From Streptomyces marincola (GTDB lineage: Bacteria; Actinomycetota; Actinomycetes; Streptomycetales; Streptomycetaceae): a DNA stretch of 64,000 nucleotides. Positions 8,147-16,213 of the stretch are shown in pieces; within the stretch, counting starts at the first letter, position 1; every line of letters starts with the position of its first letter. The translations under genes were made by a program, and so were the position numbers. The notes beneath the pieces were generated by a model. It ran no database searches. It saw nothing but the letters and a program-made list of their open reading frames with translations, and was not told where the DNA came from. The stretch spans positions 3,476,501-3,540,500 of the forward strand of contig NZ_CP084541.1 in assembly GCF_020410765.1 (NCBI RefSeq), in the 5' to 3' direction.

Positions 8147-8741
8147 TTACGAGACGTCGCGGCTCTGGAGGGTCGCGAGGCGCTCGCTCATCGCGCAGAC
8201 AACACGCTCCGTGTTATCCACACGCCTTTCCACACGTTCCAGTCGAACGGACATCCTGTGGATAACCGGCCCCAACTCCTGGAGGGACCGGCCCATTTCA
8301 CGGATGGCCCGCGAGACGTCACCGGACGGCAGCCTGTCGGCCGCCTCCGCGTCGAGCAGGTACTTCCTGACCCGCCGCGCCACGGCGCTGTCGCGCAGCA
8401 GCATGGCGATGTTGAGCACGGTCCTGCGGGTGTAGAGGGTGAGGTTGCTCCGTGGCTGTGGATAACTCTCGCGATAGAGTGACATGTTGTCACTCTTAAA
8501 GAGGTGCAGGTCAGAGCCCCGGAGCACGGTCAGGCCGTTCTCGCTCAGCTCCTCCCGGTGACGTTCCACGACCTTCCTGACGACCTCCCTGTGGACAACG
8601 AAGTACGCCGCCACGGCCTCCGTCGTCACGTGCAGTCCGTCGGGCAGCAGTTCGAGCGCCTTGACCTTGTCGAGCGCGTCCACTCGCTCCGTGTAACGGT
8701 CGCGCAGAGTGCGCGACTCAAGCAGCACGTTGTCGTCGTGC
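8147..8741 (-). CDS. putative KilA-N/Rha-like regulator
   Basis: 198 residues from the ATG at 8741, which has AAAGGGG 9 bases upstream. An in-frame ATG at 8824 would add 27 residues. The N-terminal half reads like a DNA-binding helical domain (VTTEAVAAYFVVHREVVRKVVERH), followed by SNLTLYTRRTVLNIAMLLRDSAVARRVRKYL. This recalls phage antirepressor-type proteins (Rha/ORF6N/KilA-N), in which a resistant-residue run AKRFRKW occupies the same place. The C-terminus (from about residue 130) is a heptad-like coiled coil. Four DnaA-box sequences and a 21-bp palindrome lie inside the coding sequence, so gene and binding sites share the same DNA. The family call is tentative. Confidence 0.6.
8476..8496. 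promoter_or_regulatory. palindrome AGAGTGACA-N3-TGTCACTCT (copy 1)
   Basis: Perfect 9-bp arms separated by TGT, inside the Rha-like coding sequence, where it encodes part of DNMSL. A near-identical palindrome is at 8996-9018. Confidence 0.5.
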
Positions 8742-8820
8742 ATGAGGGAAAGACCCCTTTCGGTCCCGTATGGGCTTGCTGAGGAACGCCCGTATCCAGG
8801 GCCCAGGAGCGGAGATCTGC

Positions 8821-8946
8821 TCATCGCGCCACGAACTGCACTACCGGCAGGAACTCATCGCCACCGGCCACCACCACTTCACGCACCCTCGACGTCACGT
8901 ACTCCAGTCGCCTCCGCGCATATGGCCCAACGAGCCGGATAGTCAT
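8821..8946 (-). CDS. possible small ORF coupled to the Rha-like gene
   Basis: A 41-codon frame beginning MTIRLVGPYARRRLEY, whose TGA overlaps the alternative ATG (8824) of the Rha-like gene as ATGA. It has a plausible amphipathic protein text, but no ribosome-binding site is visible at 8946. Extending the frame upstream puts an ATG at 9006 inside the palindrome. It could be a real leader peptide gene or chance. Confidence 0.25.
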   Translation of the reverse strand: MTIRLVGPYARRRLEYVTSRVREVVVAGGDEFLPVVQFVAR

Positions 8947-8995
8947 ACGGTCACGGGGTTGGGCCGATGAGTTGCCTGTGGATAACTTCCCGCCC

Positions 8996-9018
8996 CAGAG
9001 TGACATCTTGTCACTCTG
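8996..9018. promoter_or_regulatory. palindrome CAGAGTGACA-N3-TGTCACTCTG (copy 2)
   Basis: Perfect 10-bp arms around TCT, about 255 bp upstream of the Rha-like start and next to the DnaA box at 8977. It shares its arms with the copy at 8476-8496, so the same protein probably binds both. Confidence 0.5.
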
Positions 9019-9302
9019 GAAGAACCCCAGGTCACAGCCTCGCGCCCGCCGCGCCTCCCGACCGGCCGCAGGTTATCCACAGCCGTCCTGTGGATAACCG
9101 GAACGGCCCCCGGACCCCCGCCCCGGTGCCTCCTTACCCCCGCCCCCGCCGCGCACTCGGGTGACTGTGCGCGCGACACCCGGCGCCGGGGCGCCCCGCC
9201 GCGCCGCCCGCCCTTCAATGAGCGGGAACGCCCCTGGCCGCGCGCCCCGCGCGACCCGCACCGCCGACCCGCCCCACCCCCCGGCAGTCAGGAGAAGAAC
9301 CC

Positions 9303-10325
9303 ATGCGTGGTGTCGTGCTGCACGCCCCCGGCGACGTCCGGGTGGAGGAACGCGAGGACCCCAGGATCGTCGAGCCGACCGACGCCGTCCTCCGCCTGAC
9401 CGCCACCTGCGTCTGCGGCTCCGACCTCTGGCCGTACCGAGGGGTCGAGGCCGTCGATGAGCCGGCCCCGATGGGCCACGAGTACGTCGGCGTCGTCGAG
9501 GAGGTCGGCGCCGAGGTGCGGGACATCAGGCCGGGCCAGTTCGTCGTGGGCTCGTTCTGGGCCTCCGACAACACCTGCGAGCTGTGCCGCGCCGGCTACC
9601 AGAGCGCGTGCGTCCACCGCGTGCTCATGGGAACGTTCGGCTCCCAGGCCGAACGCCTGCGCGTCCCCCTCGCGGACGGCACCCTGGTCCCCACCCCCGA
9701 CCTGCCGCCCGAGGACCTGGTGCCCAGCCTGCTCGCCGCCTCCGACGTGCTCGGCACCGGCTGGTTCGGCGCCGTCGAGGCGCAGGCCGGGCCCGGCAGG
9801 ACCGTCGTGGTCGTCGGCGACGGCGCCGTCGGCCTGAGCGCGGTGCTCGCCGCCCGGCAGCTGGGCGCGGAACGGATCATCGCGATGAGCCGCCACGAGC
9901 CGCGCCAGCGGCTCGCCCGGGAGTTCGGCGCCACCGACATCGTCACCGAACGCGGCGACGAGGGCGTGGCCAGGATCAAGGACCTGACCGGCGGGCTCGG
10001 CGCCCACGCGGTGGTCGAGGCGGTGGGCACCGAGCAGTCGATGACGCAGGCCATCCGCTCCACCCGCCCCGGCGGTCACGTGGGCTTCGTCGGCGTGACG
10101 CACGGCGTCGCGCTGCCGGCGGAGGAGCTGTTCTACTCCCTCGTCCACCTGCACGGCGGCCCGGCGCCCGTGCGCCGCTTCCTGCCCGACCTCGTCGACC
10201 TGATCTGGCGGCGGAGGATCGACCCCGGCAAGGTCTTCGACCTCGACCTCCCGCTCGACCAGGCGGCGGAGGCGTACCGGGCCATGGACGAACGCCGCGC
10301 CGTCAAGGCCCTCCTGCGCGTCTGA
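9303..10325 (+). CDS. zinc-dependent alcohol dehydrogenase family protein
   Basis: 340 residues of the medium-chain dehydrogenase/reductase family. Catalytic zinc ligands are visible: CVCGSD near residue 37 (Cys) and MGHEYVGVV near 57 (GHE). The structural-zinc lobe is reduced (CELCRAGYQSAC near 95). The NAD(P)-binding Rossmann motif VVVVGDGAVGLSAVLAA starts near 165. It oxidises or reduces an alcohol/aldehyde pair; the substrate is unknown. The ATG has AGGAGAAG 6 bases upstream. It is a single gene. Confidence 0.85.
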   Translation: MRGVVLHAPGDVRVEEREDPRIVEPTDAVLRLTATCVCGSDLWPYRGVEAVDEPAPMGHEYVGVVEEVGAEVRDIRPGQFVVGSFWASDNTCELCRAGYQSACVHRVLMGTFGSQAERLRVPLADGTLVPTPDLPPEDLVPSLLAASDVLGTGWFGAVEAQAGPGRTVVVVGDGAVGLSAVLAARQLGAERIIAMSRHEPRQRLAREFGATDIVTERGDEGVARIKDLTGGLGAHAVVEAVGTEQSMTQAIRSTRPGGHVGFVGVTHGVALPAEELFYSLVHLHGGPAPVRRFLPDLVDLIWRRRIDPGKVFDLDLPLDQAAEAYRAMDERRAVKALLRV

Positions 10326-10372
10326 ACGCGCCCCCCGCCGCCCCCCGCCGCCCTCCGGTCAACTCCGCAACG

Positions 10373-10591
10373 TCAGTAGCGCCGCAGCCGGGGCGACACC
10401 CGGCGCGCGGCCCACAGGACCGTCGTGCGCCCCATCACCAACGTCTCGCCGCTCGCGAATTCGAGCCGCTTCCTGCCGAGCCCGATCGCCGTCATGTCGC
10501 GAACGGTGAACGCTTGTCCGCCGATCATGATCTGATCCCCGCGCCGCACGGTCATCGCGTCGATCTCCACGGCCACCAGCACGCCCTTCAT
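10373..10591 (-). CDS. conserved small hypothetical protein
   Basis: 72 residues, mostly beta-type text (VRRGDQIMIGGQAFTVRDMTAIG then LEFASGETLVMG), which suggests a small barrel such as an SH3-like fold. Its ATG overlaps the stop of the 40-codon gene upstream (ATGA), so the two are coupled. It is last in a three-gene set that faces the Scr1-like regulator. Function unknown. Confidence 0.55.
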   Translation of the reverse strand: MKGVLVAVEIDAMTVRRGDQIMIGGQAFTVRDMTAIGLGRKRLEFASGETLVMGRTTVLWAARRVSPRLRRY

Positions 10592-10710
10592 CGCGCCACC
10601 ACCGCGAGCGCCACCGCCACCACGAGCCCGCAGCCCGCCAGCACCTGCGCCACGGCCTCCCGGCGGCTCGCGCCCGGGGCCGAACGGCGCCCACCGTCAC
10701 GACGGCGCAT
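10588..10710 (-). CDS. 40-residue single-TM protein
   Basis: Reads MRRRDGGRRS, then a hydrophobic stretch ending in VVAVALAVVAR: a basic N-terminus and one transmembrane helix (about residues 20-39). It overlaps the gene before it by 14 bases and the gene after it by 4. The overlaps and the clean charge/hydrophobic pattern support a real membrane microprotein. Confidence 0.5.
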   Translation of the reverse strand: MRRRDGGRRSAPGASRREAVAQVLAGCGLVVAVALAVVAR

Positions 10711-11125
10711 GCGCGCTCACCTCCGTCAGCGTCGCGCCCAGCGCCACGTGCAGCAACCTGGCCTCGACGAACGGCCGTTTCCGCGTGGGCCGCGCGAACC
10801 AGAACAGCGGCCACGTGTCCCCGCGCAGCGCCGGAACGCCCACGAACGTCACCGCGTCCTCGGCGTGCGCGCCGTGCGCGCGGGCGCCCCGCGGCCAGTC
10901 GAACGCCCGCGCCGCGCCCGCGGGAAGCAGGAAGTACAGCGCCCGCGCGCCGACCAACTCGCCCACCACAGGCCCCGGTTCGCCTTCGCAACACGCGGCG
11001 AGCAGTGCCGCCGCCCGCTCCCCTTCGGCGCCGGCGACGCGCACGGCGTCGAACCACGCACCGGTCTTCGACAACGCGCACCCTTGCGCGGGGATCCACT
11101 CGGGAGGGTCATTTTCCCAGTTCAT
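10697..11125 (-). CDS. hypothetical protein facing the Scr1-like regulator
   Basis: 142 residues from the ATG at 11125; the frame is open to a GTG at 11176. I prefer 11125 because CTAGAC, a plausible -10 box, lies about 25 bases upstream of it and inside the longer frame. Text such as LSKTGAWFDAVRVAG near residue 19, then LYFLLPAGAA and FVGVPALRGDTWPLFW, is all alpha/beta with no catalytic motif I know. It is divergent from the XRE gene at 11230 and followed by two overlapping small genes. Function unknown; the context suggests a role with the regulator. Confidence 0.6.
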   Translation of the reverse strand: MNWENDPPEWIPAQGCALSKTGAWFDAVRVAGAEGERAAALLAACCEGEPGPVVGELVGARALYFLLPAGAARAFDWPRGARAHGAHAEDAVTFVGVPALRGDTWPLFWFARPTRKRPFVEARLLHVALGATLTEVSAHAPS

Positions 11126-11229
11126 GCCCCAACCGTGCCGCTTGCCGTCTAGCGTGACCAGTATTTGAGGCATCACAGACGGTGATCTGAGAGTCCCGGT
11201 GGTGCCCGGCGCCCCGATGTGAAGGCGGT

Positions 11230-12048
11230 GTGGGAGAGATGGCTGAGCAGGAAGTGTCCGCGCTGAGGATGTCCTTCGGCCGGCAGTGCCGGTTGCTGCG
11301 CGAATACCGGAAGTTGACCCGGGACGACGTCGGGGAGCCGTGCTCGGTCTCCGGCTCGATGATCGGCGCGGTGGAGCGGGGTGAACGCATCCCCGACACG
11401 GCCCTGATCCACAACATGGACCAGGTGCTCGGCGCGCACGGGCTGCTGGCCTCGGTCAGCGACTTCATGGCGGCGGAGAAGTACCGCGCGTTCTTCCGGA
11501 ACTTCGCGGCGCTGGAGCGGCAGTGCTACTCGCTGAACGCGTACGCGCCGCTGCTGATCCCCGGGCTGTTGCAGACCGAGGAGTACGCGCGGGCGACGTT
11601 CCGAATGCGAGCACCGTCGTGGGACGAGAACGAGATCGAGAAGCAGGTCGCGGCCCGGATGGAGCGGCAGCAGGTGTTCAAGCGGGTCCCCAGGCCCTTC
11701 CTCGGCTTCGTGATCGAGGAGTCCGTGCTGCGCCGCCCGATCGGCGGCCGTGAGGTGCTGCGCAAGCAGGTCAAGCACCTGCTGGACTGCGCCCGGCTGT
11801 ACTTCGTGTCGGTGCAGGTGATGCCGACCGACAGCGAGGAGCACGTCGCGCTGGACGGCATGCTGTCGCTGCTGATCAGCAAGGAGCACCAGCACTACGC
11901 CTACGTCGAGCACCACGGCGGTAGCCAGCTCATTGTCGACAAGGAACAGGTGTCTCTCCTCCAGGAACGTTATGGCATCCTGCGATCGCAGGCGCTGTCC
12001 CCCTTGGAGTCGGCGCGGTTCATCGAGAAGCTGGCAGGAGAACTGTGA
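11230..12048 (+). CDS. Scr1-family XRE regulator (DUF5753)
   Basis: 272 residues. An N-terminal helix-turn-helix (CRLLREYRKLTRDDVGEPCSVSGSMIGAVERGERIP, about 17-60) is followed by the DUF5753 effector domain (from about 95: LIPGLLQTEEYARATF; then VLRRPIGG and VSVQVMPTD). This is the architecture of Streptomyces Scr1/WhiJ-like regulators, which pair with DUF397 proteins. It starts at a GTG with GAAGG 4 bases upstream; an ATG 9 bases inside is possible. Its stop overlaps the DUF397 gene's GTG by 4 bases, so the pair is coupled. Confidence 0.85.
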   Translation: MGEMAEQEVSALRMSFGRQCRLLREYRKLTRDDVGEPCSVSGSMIGAVERGERIPDTALIHNMDQVLGAHGLLASVSDFMAAEKYRAFFRNFAALERQCYSLNAYAPLLIPGLLQTEEYARATFRMRAPSWDENEIEKQVAARMERQQVFKRVPRPFLGFVIEESVLRRPIGGREVLRKQVKHLLDCARLYFVSVQVMPTDSEEHVALDGMLSLLISKEHQHYAYVEHHGGSQLIVDKEQVSLLQERYGILRSQALSPLESARFIEKLAGEL

Positions 12049-12341
12049 ACAGCGAACTGGCCTGGTCCAAGAGCAGTTACAGCGCGGGCAACGGCGGCGA
12101 GTGCGTCGAGGTCGCCGTCGAGTGGCGCAAGTCCAGCTACAGCAGCGGAGAAGGCGGCGAGTGCGTCGAGGTCGGGTGGCACAAGTCCAGCCACAGCGCG
12201 GGTGACGGCGGTGATTGCGTGGAGGTCGCGGCCTGCCCGCACGCCGTGCACGTCCGGGACTCCAAGGACACCACCCGCCCCTCCTTCACCGCCTCCACAG
12301 CCGCGTGGTCGGCGTTCGTGGACTTCACCACCGCCCGCTGA
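12045..12341 (+). CDS. triple DUF397 protein, Scr1 partner
   Basis: 98 residues containing three consecutive DUF397-type units: AWSKSSYSAGNGGECVEVA, EWRKSSYSSGEGGECVEVG and WHKSSHSAGDGGDCVEVA. Only the last has the full tail (VHVRDSKDTTRPSF..W..FVDFT). Single DUF397 domains of about 60-70 residues are usual, so two truncated copies have been added in front. In characterised pairs the DUF397 protein binds the XRE regulator; here the added copies could raise valency. It is translated from a GTG overlapping the regulator stop. Confidence 0.8.
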   Translation: MNSELAWSKSSYSAGNGGECVEVAVEWRKSSYSSGEGGECVEVGWHKSSHSAGDGGDCVEVAACPHAVHVRDSKDTTRPSFTASTAAWSAFVDFTTAR

Positions 12342-12371
12342 GGTTCGTTCCGCCCCACCGGGGGCCCGGCG

Positions 12372-12400
12372 GGGAGCCGGAAAGGCGCGTTCCGGCTCCC
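12372..12400 (+). terminator. stem-loop after the Scr1-like/DUF397 pair
   Basis: GGGAGCCGGAA (12372-12382) pairs perfectly with TTCCGGCTCCC (12390-12400) around a 7-base loop. Confidence 0.6.
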
Positions 12401-12485
12401 TGACCGACGTGTTCACGCCAACCCTCCCCATTTTCCCCACAGTTGGGCCTTCTCCTGGCACCGTGTCCTCGGAGAAAGGGGAGCC

Positions 12486-13364
12486 ATGACGACCCAACGG
12501 TGGGAGTGGACGGGCGACCGGTACTCGGAGGGCTTCTTCAGCCACGGGCACAGCAACGAACGCCGCCGTCTCGCGCTGCTGGAAACACTGCTCGACGGGG
12601 CGACGCGGGAACGGTTCCGCGCCCTCGGGCTCAAGCCGGGCGACCGGGTGCTCGAAGCGGGGGGCGGCGGCGGGTCCGTGGCCCGGCTGCTGGCCGAAGA
12701 GGGCGCCCAGGTCACCGTGACCGACCTCGACACCCGGTTCATCGACGAGCTGGCCGACTCGCACGGCGTGCGCGTGCTGCGGCACGACCTGTACACCGAG
12801 GACTTCCCGCCCGGGTCGTTCGACTTCGTGCACACGCGGTTCGTGCTGACGCACCTGCCGGACGCGGACCTGGCCATCGCGCGGCTCGCCTCGTGGCTCG
12901 CCCCCGGCGGCGTGCTGCTGGTCGAGGAGCCGACGTCGTTCCCGACGCTCGACTCGCCGCACCCCGGGTACCGCACGATCATGCGCGCCTACCGCACGCA
13001 CCTCGAACGGTCCATCGGCTCCGACACCTCGTGGGCCCGCACCCTGCCCGTTCCGCTGGCGCGCGCGGGCCTCGTCGGCCTCGGGCTCGACGTCCGCATC
13101 CAGCACGTGAACGGCGGCGACGACGAGTCCGAGTGGTGGAAGCTGAACCTGGAGGCGGCGCGCCCGTCCATGATCGAGTCCGGGCTCGCCACCGACGCCG
13201 AGTTCGAGGCCGCCTACATCGAGTTGGCGAACCCCGGCTTCCACGATCTCTCGCTCGCCGTCCACACCGCCTGGGGGCGCGCCCCAGGACCCGTCAGGCG
13301 CCGGCCGCAGGCACCAGCAGATCGACAGGAGTCCCCGACTTCTGCGGAGCGTAGTAGTCCCTGA
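12486..13364 (+). CDS. class I SAM-dependent methyltransferase
   Basis: 292 residues. Motif I is RVLEAGGGGGSVARLLAE near residues 54-71, an acidic residue ends the next strand (VTVTDLD), and FDFVHTRFVLTHLPD near 117 is the post-II region. The ATG has AAAGGGGA about 4 bases upstream. The C-terminal 24 residues (from HTAWGRAP on) run through the 3' end of the convergent EF-hand gene, a 71-base overlap. Family members often end near AWG, so the original stop may have been lost. The acceptor is unknown. Confidence 0.8.
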   Translation: MTTQRWEWTGDRYSEGFFSHGHSNERRRLALLETLLDGATRERFRALGLKPGDRVLEAGGGGGSVARLLAEEGAQVTVTDLDTRFIDELADSHGVRVLRHDLYTEDFPPGSFDFVHTRFVLTHLPDADLAIARLASWLAPGGVLLVEEPTSFPTLDSPHPGYRTIMRAYRTHLERSIGSDTSWARTLPVPLARAGLVGLGLDVRIQHVNGGDDESEWWKLNLEAARPSMIESGLATDAEFEAAYIELANPGFHDLSLAVHTAWGRAPGPVRRRPQAPADRQESPTSAERSSP

Positions 13365-13839
13365 TTCCGGCGATCCAGGTGTCCACCGCGATGCGGTCGG
13401 AGGAATCCGGGCCGAACGCGTCGAACAGCGCCGTCGTCCGGTCCGGCCTGAACCCGATGGCCGTCATCAGCGCCAGGAAGTCGGGCCGGGCGATGCGCCC
13501 GTCCCCGTCCGGGTCGCCCAGGGCGGCCAGGGCGCGGGCGAACGTGTCGAGCGCCGCGCCGAACCGTTCCGGCACGAGCACGAACGACCCGAACTCCTCG
13601 TAGTCCACCCGGCCGTTCCCGTCCCGGTCCAACTCGCGCGCGAGGGCGGCCCACCAGCCGTCGAGCGCGTCGCGCATCGCCTGCTTGTCCGCCTCGCTGG
13701 AGCGCGGCGCCGCCTGGACGACGCGCGTCGCCATGAGGGCGAAGTCCTCGGCCTCGACGACGCCGTTCCCGTTGACGTCGAAGAGGGTGAACACCAGCCT
13801 GATCCGCTCCTGCGCCCCTGCCGAACGTTCCGTCCGCAT
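13294..13839 (-). CDS. EF-hand calcium-binding protein (calerythrin-like)
   Basis: 181 residues with three recognisable EF-hand loops: DVNGNGVVEAED near residue 21, DRDGNGRVDYEE near 71 and DPDGDGRIARPD near 109. A fourth, degenerate loop (FGPDSSDRIAVDTW near 143) lacks key oxygen ligands. The length and four-hand order match actinobacterial sarcoplasmic-type EF-hand proteins, likely cytosolic Ca2+ buffers or sensors. The start is the ATG at 13839 with AAAGGCGGGG upstream; an ATG 30 bases further out is possible. It overlaps the methyltransferase gene tail to tail. Confidence 0.8.
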   Translation of the reverse strand: MRTERSAGAQERIRLVFTLFDVNGNGVVEAEDFALMATRVVQAAPRSSEADKQAMRDALDGWWAALARELDRDGNGRVDYEEFGSFVLVPERFGAALDTFARALAALGDPDGDGRIARPDFLALMTAIGFRPDRTTALFDAFGPDSSDRIAVDTWIAGIRDYYAPQKSGTPVDLLVPAAGA

Positions 13840-13966
13840 CGTGCCCCGCCTTTCCCAGCTGTCGGCCATCTGTCGGTCACCTGTCGGTGATCTGCCGGTC
13901 CGCGCGCCGCGGCGGCTCCCGGCCGCCCGGCGCCCGACCGTTCCCGCCCACTGTGGAACGCGCGGA

Positions 13967-13996
13967 GGCCGCCGTCCCGGAAAGGGGACGGCGGCC
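13967..13996 (-). terminator. stem-loop after the sensor-domain gene
   Basis: GGCCGCCGTCCC (13967-13978) pairs perfectly with GGGACGGCGGCC (13985-13996) around six bases, downstream of the minus-strand stop at 14055. Confidence 0.65.
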
Positions 13997-14054
13997 ACCG
14001 GATCGAGTGAACGCGCGGGCCTGTGACGGCCGTTGCGCGGCAGGGGGCGGGGGG

Positions 14055-14708
14055 TCAGCGCCTGGCGTCCGCGAGGAGCAGCCGGGCAAGACCGGCCTGC
14101 GCCGTGGTGAGGGCGCGGACCACGGGGAGGGCGGTCAGCAGCAGGAAGATGCCGGCGCCGGTGTGGAAGGCGATGTCGACGGCCTCGGACTCGATGCCCC
14201 ACATCAGGTCGACCAGAAGCTCCTGGTCGTCGCCGTCGGGCAGCGACCACGACCAGGTGAGGTAGGTCAGGCCGCCGATGCCGCCGGCGAGCCAGGTCAC
14301 CGTGACGCAGAAGCTGAAGACGCGGACCGGGAGGGCCACCACGGCGTGCACCAGGTCGCGCCACGCCTGCGGGTCGCGGATCACGTGCATCAGGCCGCCC
14401 GTGCGGTACTCGGGGCGGGGGATCGGGCGGCCGGTGGCCGTGTGGACGTGCTCGCGCTCCGCGCCGGCGAGGAAGCGGGCCATGGCCAGCGTTCCGACCA
14501 GGACGGGGATGCCGACCCAGATGATCAACGTGCCGAGGCCGAGGAGGAAACCGGAGACGGCGACGACGAACGCCGCCACACCGAGCGGCAGTCCGGACAG
14601 CAGGTAGCCCGTCTCCCGGCCGAACCGCCCGAATCGGCTGCCCGTCGCCGGGGTGGCGCGGACCGGGTCGGTGGTGTGGGGGCGGGTCGGTGTCAGGGAC
14701 TGGTTCAT
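14055..14708 (-). CDS. sensor-domain membrane protein
   Basis: 217 residues from the ATG at 14708. It has four hydrophobic helices (about 35-55, 58-80, 120-145, 180-200). The text RFGRETGYLLSGLPLGVAAFVVAVSG at the start and WGIESEAVDIAFHTGAG near the end matches the membrane sensor domain found at the N-terminus of many Streptomyces histidine kinases, but here it stands alone without a kinase. It may act as a separate sensor subunit or membrane scaffold. It is followed by a terminator. Confidence 0.7.
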   Translation of the reverse strand: MNQSLTPTRPHTTDPVRATPATGSRFGRFGRETGYLLSGLPLGVAAFVVAVSGFLLGLGTLIIWVGIPVLVGTLAMARFLAGAEREHVHTATGRPIPRPEYRTGGLMHVIRDPQAWRDLVHAVVALPVRVFSFCVTVTWLAGGIGGLTYLTWSWSLPDGDDQELLVDLMWGIESEAVDIAFHTGAGIFLLLTALPVVRALTTAQAGLARLLLADARR

Positions 14709-14858
14709 GTGCTCAAGCCTGCCGCGTCGCACCGCCGGTACCCAGCCGCCTGGGACGAGAATGCGGGGTGGCGCTGGCACCACCCCGGGGGTGCGGGTCA
14801 GCGCTACCGCCGGTGGGGCGGCCGTCCGCGGGGCGCGGCGCGACCGTTGCACACAGCC

Positions 14859-15306
14859 TGTGGATAACCTTTTCCGCTCCCACGCCCGCCTGTGCACGGA
14901 CGGTGGAAAACCCGCTGGGGGCGCGGGCGTTCCGCCGGAGGTCGCGCTGGGGCGCGCGTTCGGCCGGCGGTTACCATGCGCGACCGGTCGAACCGTTCCG
15001 TGACCGCGTGTGCCGACGGATGTGTGCGGGAACGCGGCGCCCCCTCCGCCTCACTTGTCCCATGCGCCACACGCGCCACAACGGCCGGTCAGAGGTTCCC
15101 CACACGTCACGCGCTCGTTCCCTTGCGGCACTTGCGCCGACCGGAGTGCGAACTCCCGCCGCAGCGCGCGCCACTGACCGGGCGCCACCGCGAGCGCCCG
15201 CGACGCGCCGGTGGAGCGCCCTGCGGGCGCGCGGGCACATCGGGTCAAATCGGCTGTGGACAACCCGGCTTGGTTATCCACAGGGCGTCAATCGCCCTGT
15301 GGACAA
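14859..15306. promoter_or_regulatory. DnaA-box cluster 2
   Basis: The complement of TTATCCACA lies at 14859, TTATCCACA at 15274, and the complement of TTGTCCACA at 15255 and 15298. All fall in the 614-bp gap (14709-15322) between the sensor gene start and the HAD gene stop. Otherwise no gene is evident in this gap. The three boxes at 15255-15306 are packed within 52 bp with spacings of about 19 and 24 bases. Confidence 0.7.
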
Positions 15307-15322
15307 CCGGAGTGATGCGACG

Positions 15323-16213
15323 TCAGCCGCGTGCGGCGGCGAGGAGCGGTTCGAGCACGAGCGCGATGCCGTCCGCGTCGTTGCCCGCCGTCACCTCGTC
15401 GGACACCGCGCGCACCGCGGGGTGCGCACCCGCCATCGCGACGCCGTGCGCGGCCCACGTCAGCATCGGGATGTCGTTCGGCATGTCGCCGAAGGCGATG
15501 GTGTCGGCGGCGCGCACGTCGAGCCGCCGCGCGGCCAGGGACAGGCCGGTGGCCTTGGTCAGGCCGAGCGGCAGCATCTCGACCAGCGAGGGTCCCGACA
15601 CTACGAGGCCCACCGCGTCACCCACCAGGGCCTCGGCCGCGGCGGAGAGCGCGTCCTCGTCCATGCCGGGGCAGGCCAGGTACATCTTGATGATCGGCTC
15701 CGCGAACAGCGCCTCGCGGTCCGGCACCTCCGCCGGGTACGGGTCGTCCTCGTTCGCGCGGTAGATGCCGCCGGCCGCGTGCGCGTAGCGCGCGTCCATC
15801 ACGATGTCGCCGTCGAGGCCGTCCCGGTTCGCGGCCAGGCCCACCGGGCCCAGCTCCTCCTCAAGCCGCGCGACCACGGAACGCGCCAGCGCCCGGTCCA
15901 GCGTGACCGACGTCAGCAGCCGGTGCTCGCCCGCGTGGTACAGCTGCGCGCCCTGGCCGCACACCGCCAGGCCCCGGTACCCCAGGCCGTCGAGGATGTG
16001 CCGCGTCCACCTGACGCTGCGCCCGGTGGCCACCACGTGGTGCGCGCCCGCAGCCTGCGCGGCGGTCAGCGCGTTGCGCGTGCGCTGCGAGATCGTGCCG
16101 TCGCCGCGCAGCAGCGTGCCGTCCAGATCGGTCGCCACCAGCCGGTAGGGGAACCGTTCGGGCAGCGACGGCGGTATGCCGGCGGCGGCGCCCTCGGGCG
16201 CGGGGGAGGTCAC
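15323..16213 (-). CDS. HAD-superfamily (Cof-type) phosphatase 2
   Basis: 296 residues. RLVATDLDGTLLRGD near residue 25 gives the DxD motif, HHVVATGRS near 58 motif II, and TIAFGDMPNDIPML near 234 motif IV, so it is type IIB like its paralogue at 1520-2347. Its GTG overlaps the serS stop by 4 bases, so it is the second gene of a serS operon. This serS-HAD pairing is common in streptomycetes as far as I recall, but its role is not known. Confidence 0.85.
   Translation of the reverse strand: MTSPAPEGAAAGIPPSLPERFPYRLVATDLDGTLLRGDGTISQRTRNALTAAQAAGAHHVVATGRSVRWTRHILDGLGYRGLAVCGQGAQLYHAGEHRLLTSVTLDRALARSVVARLEEELGPVGLAANRDGLDGDIVMDARYAHAAGGIYRANEDDPYPAEVPDREALFAEPIIKMYLACPGMDEDALSAAAEALVGDAVGLVVSGPSLVEMLPLGLTKATGLSLAARRLDVRAADTIAFGDMPNDIPMLTWAAHGVAMAGAHPAVRAVSDEVTAGNDADGIALVLEPLLAAARG

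Larger units (their letters stand above)
8214..9097. promoter_or_regulatory. DnaA-box cluster 1
   Basis: Seven 9-mers match DnaA boxes. TTATCCACA or its complement occurs at 8214, 8257, 8457, 8977, 9073 and 9089, and the complement of TTGTCCACA at 8590. The first four lie in the coding sequence of the Rha-like gene and the last three in the gap before the alcohol dehydrogenase gene. Apart from these boxes and the palindrome at 8996-9018, the 8742-9302 gap shows no convincing gene. Confidence 0.75.
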
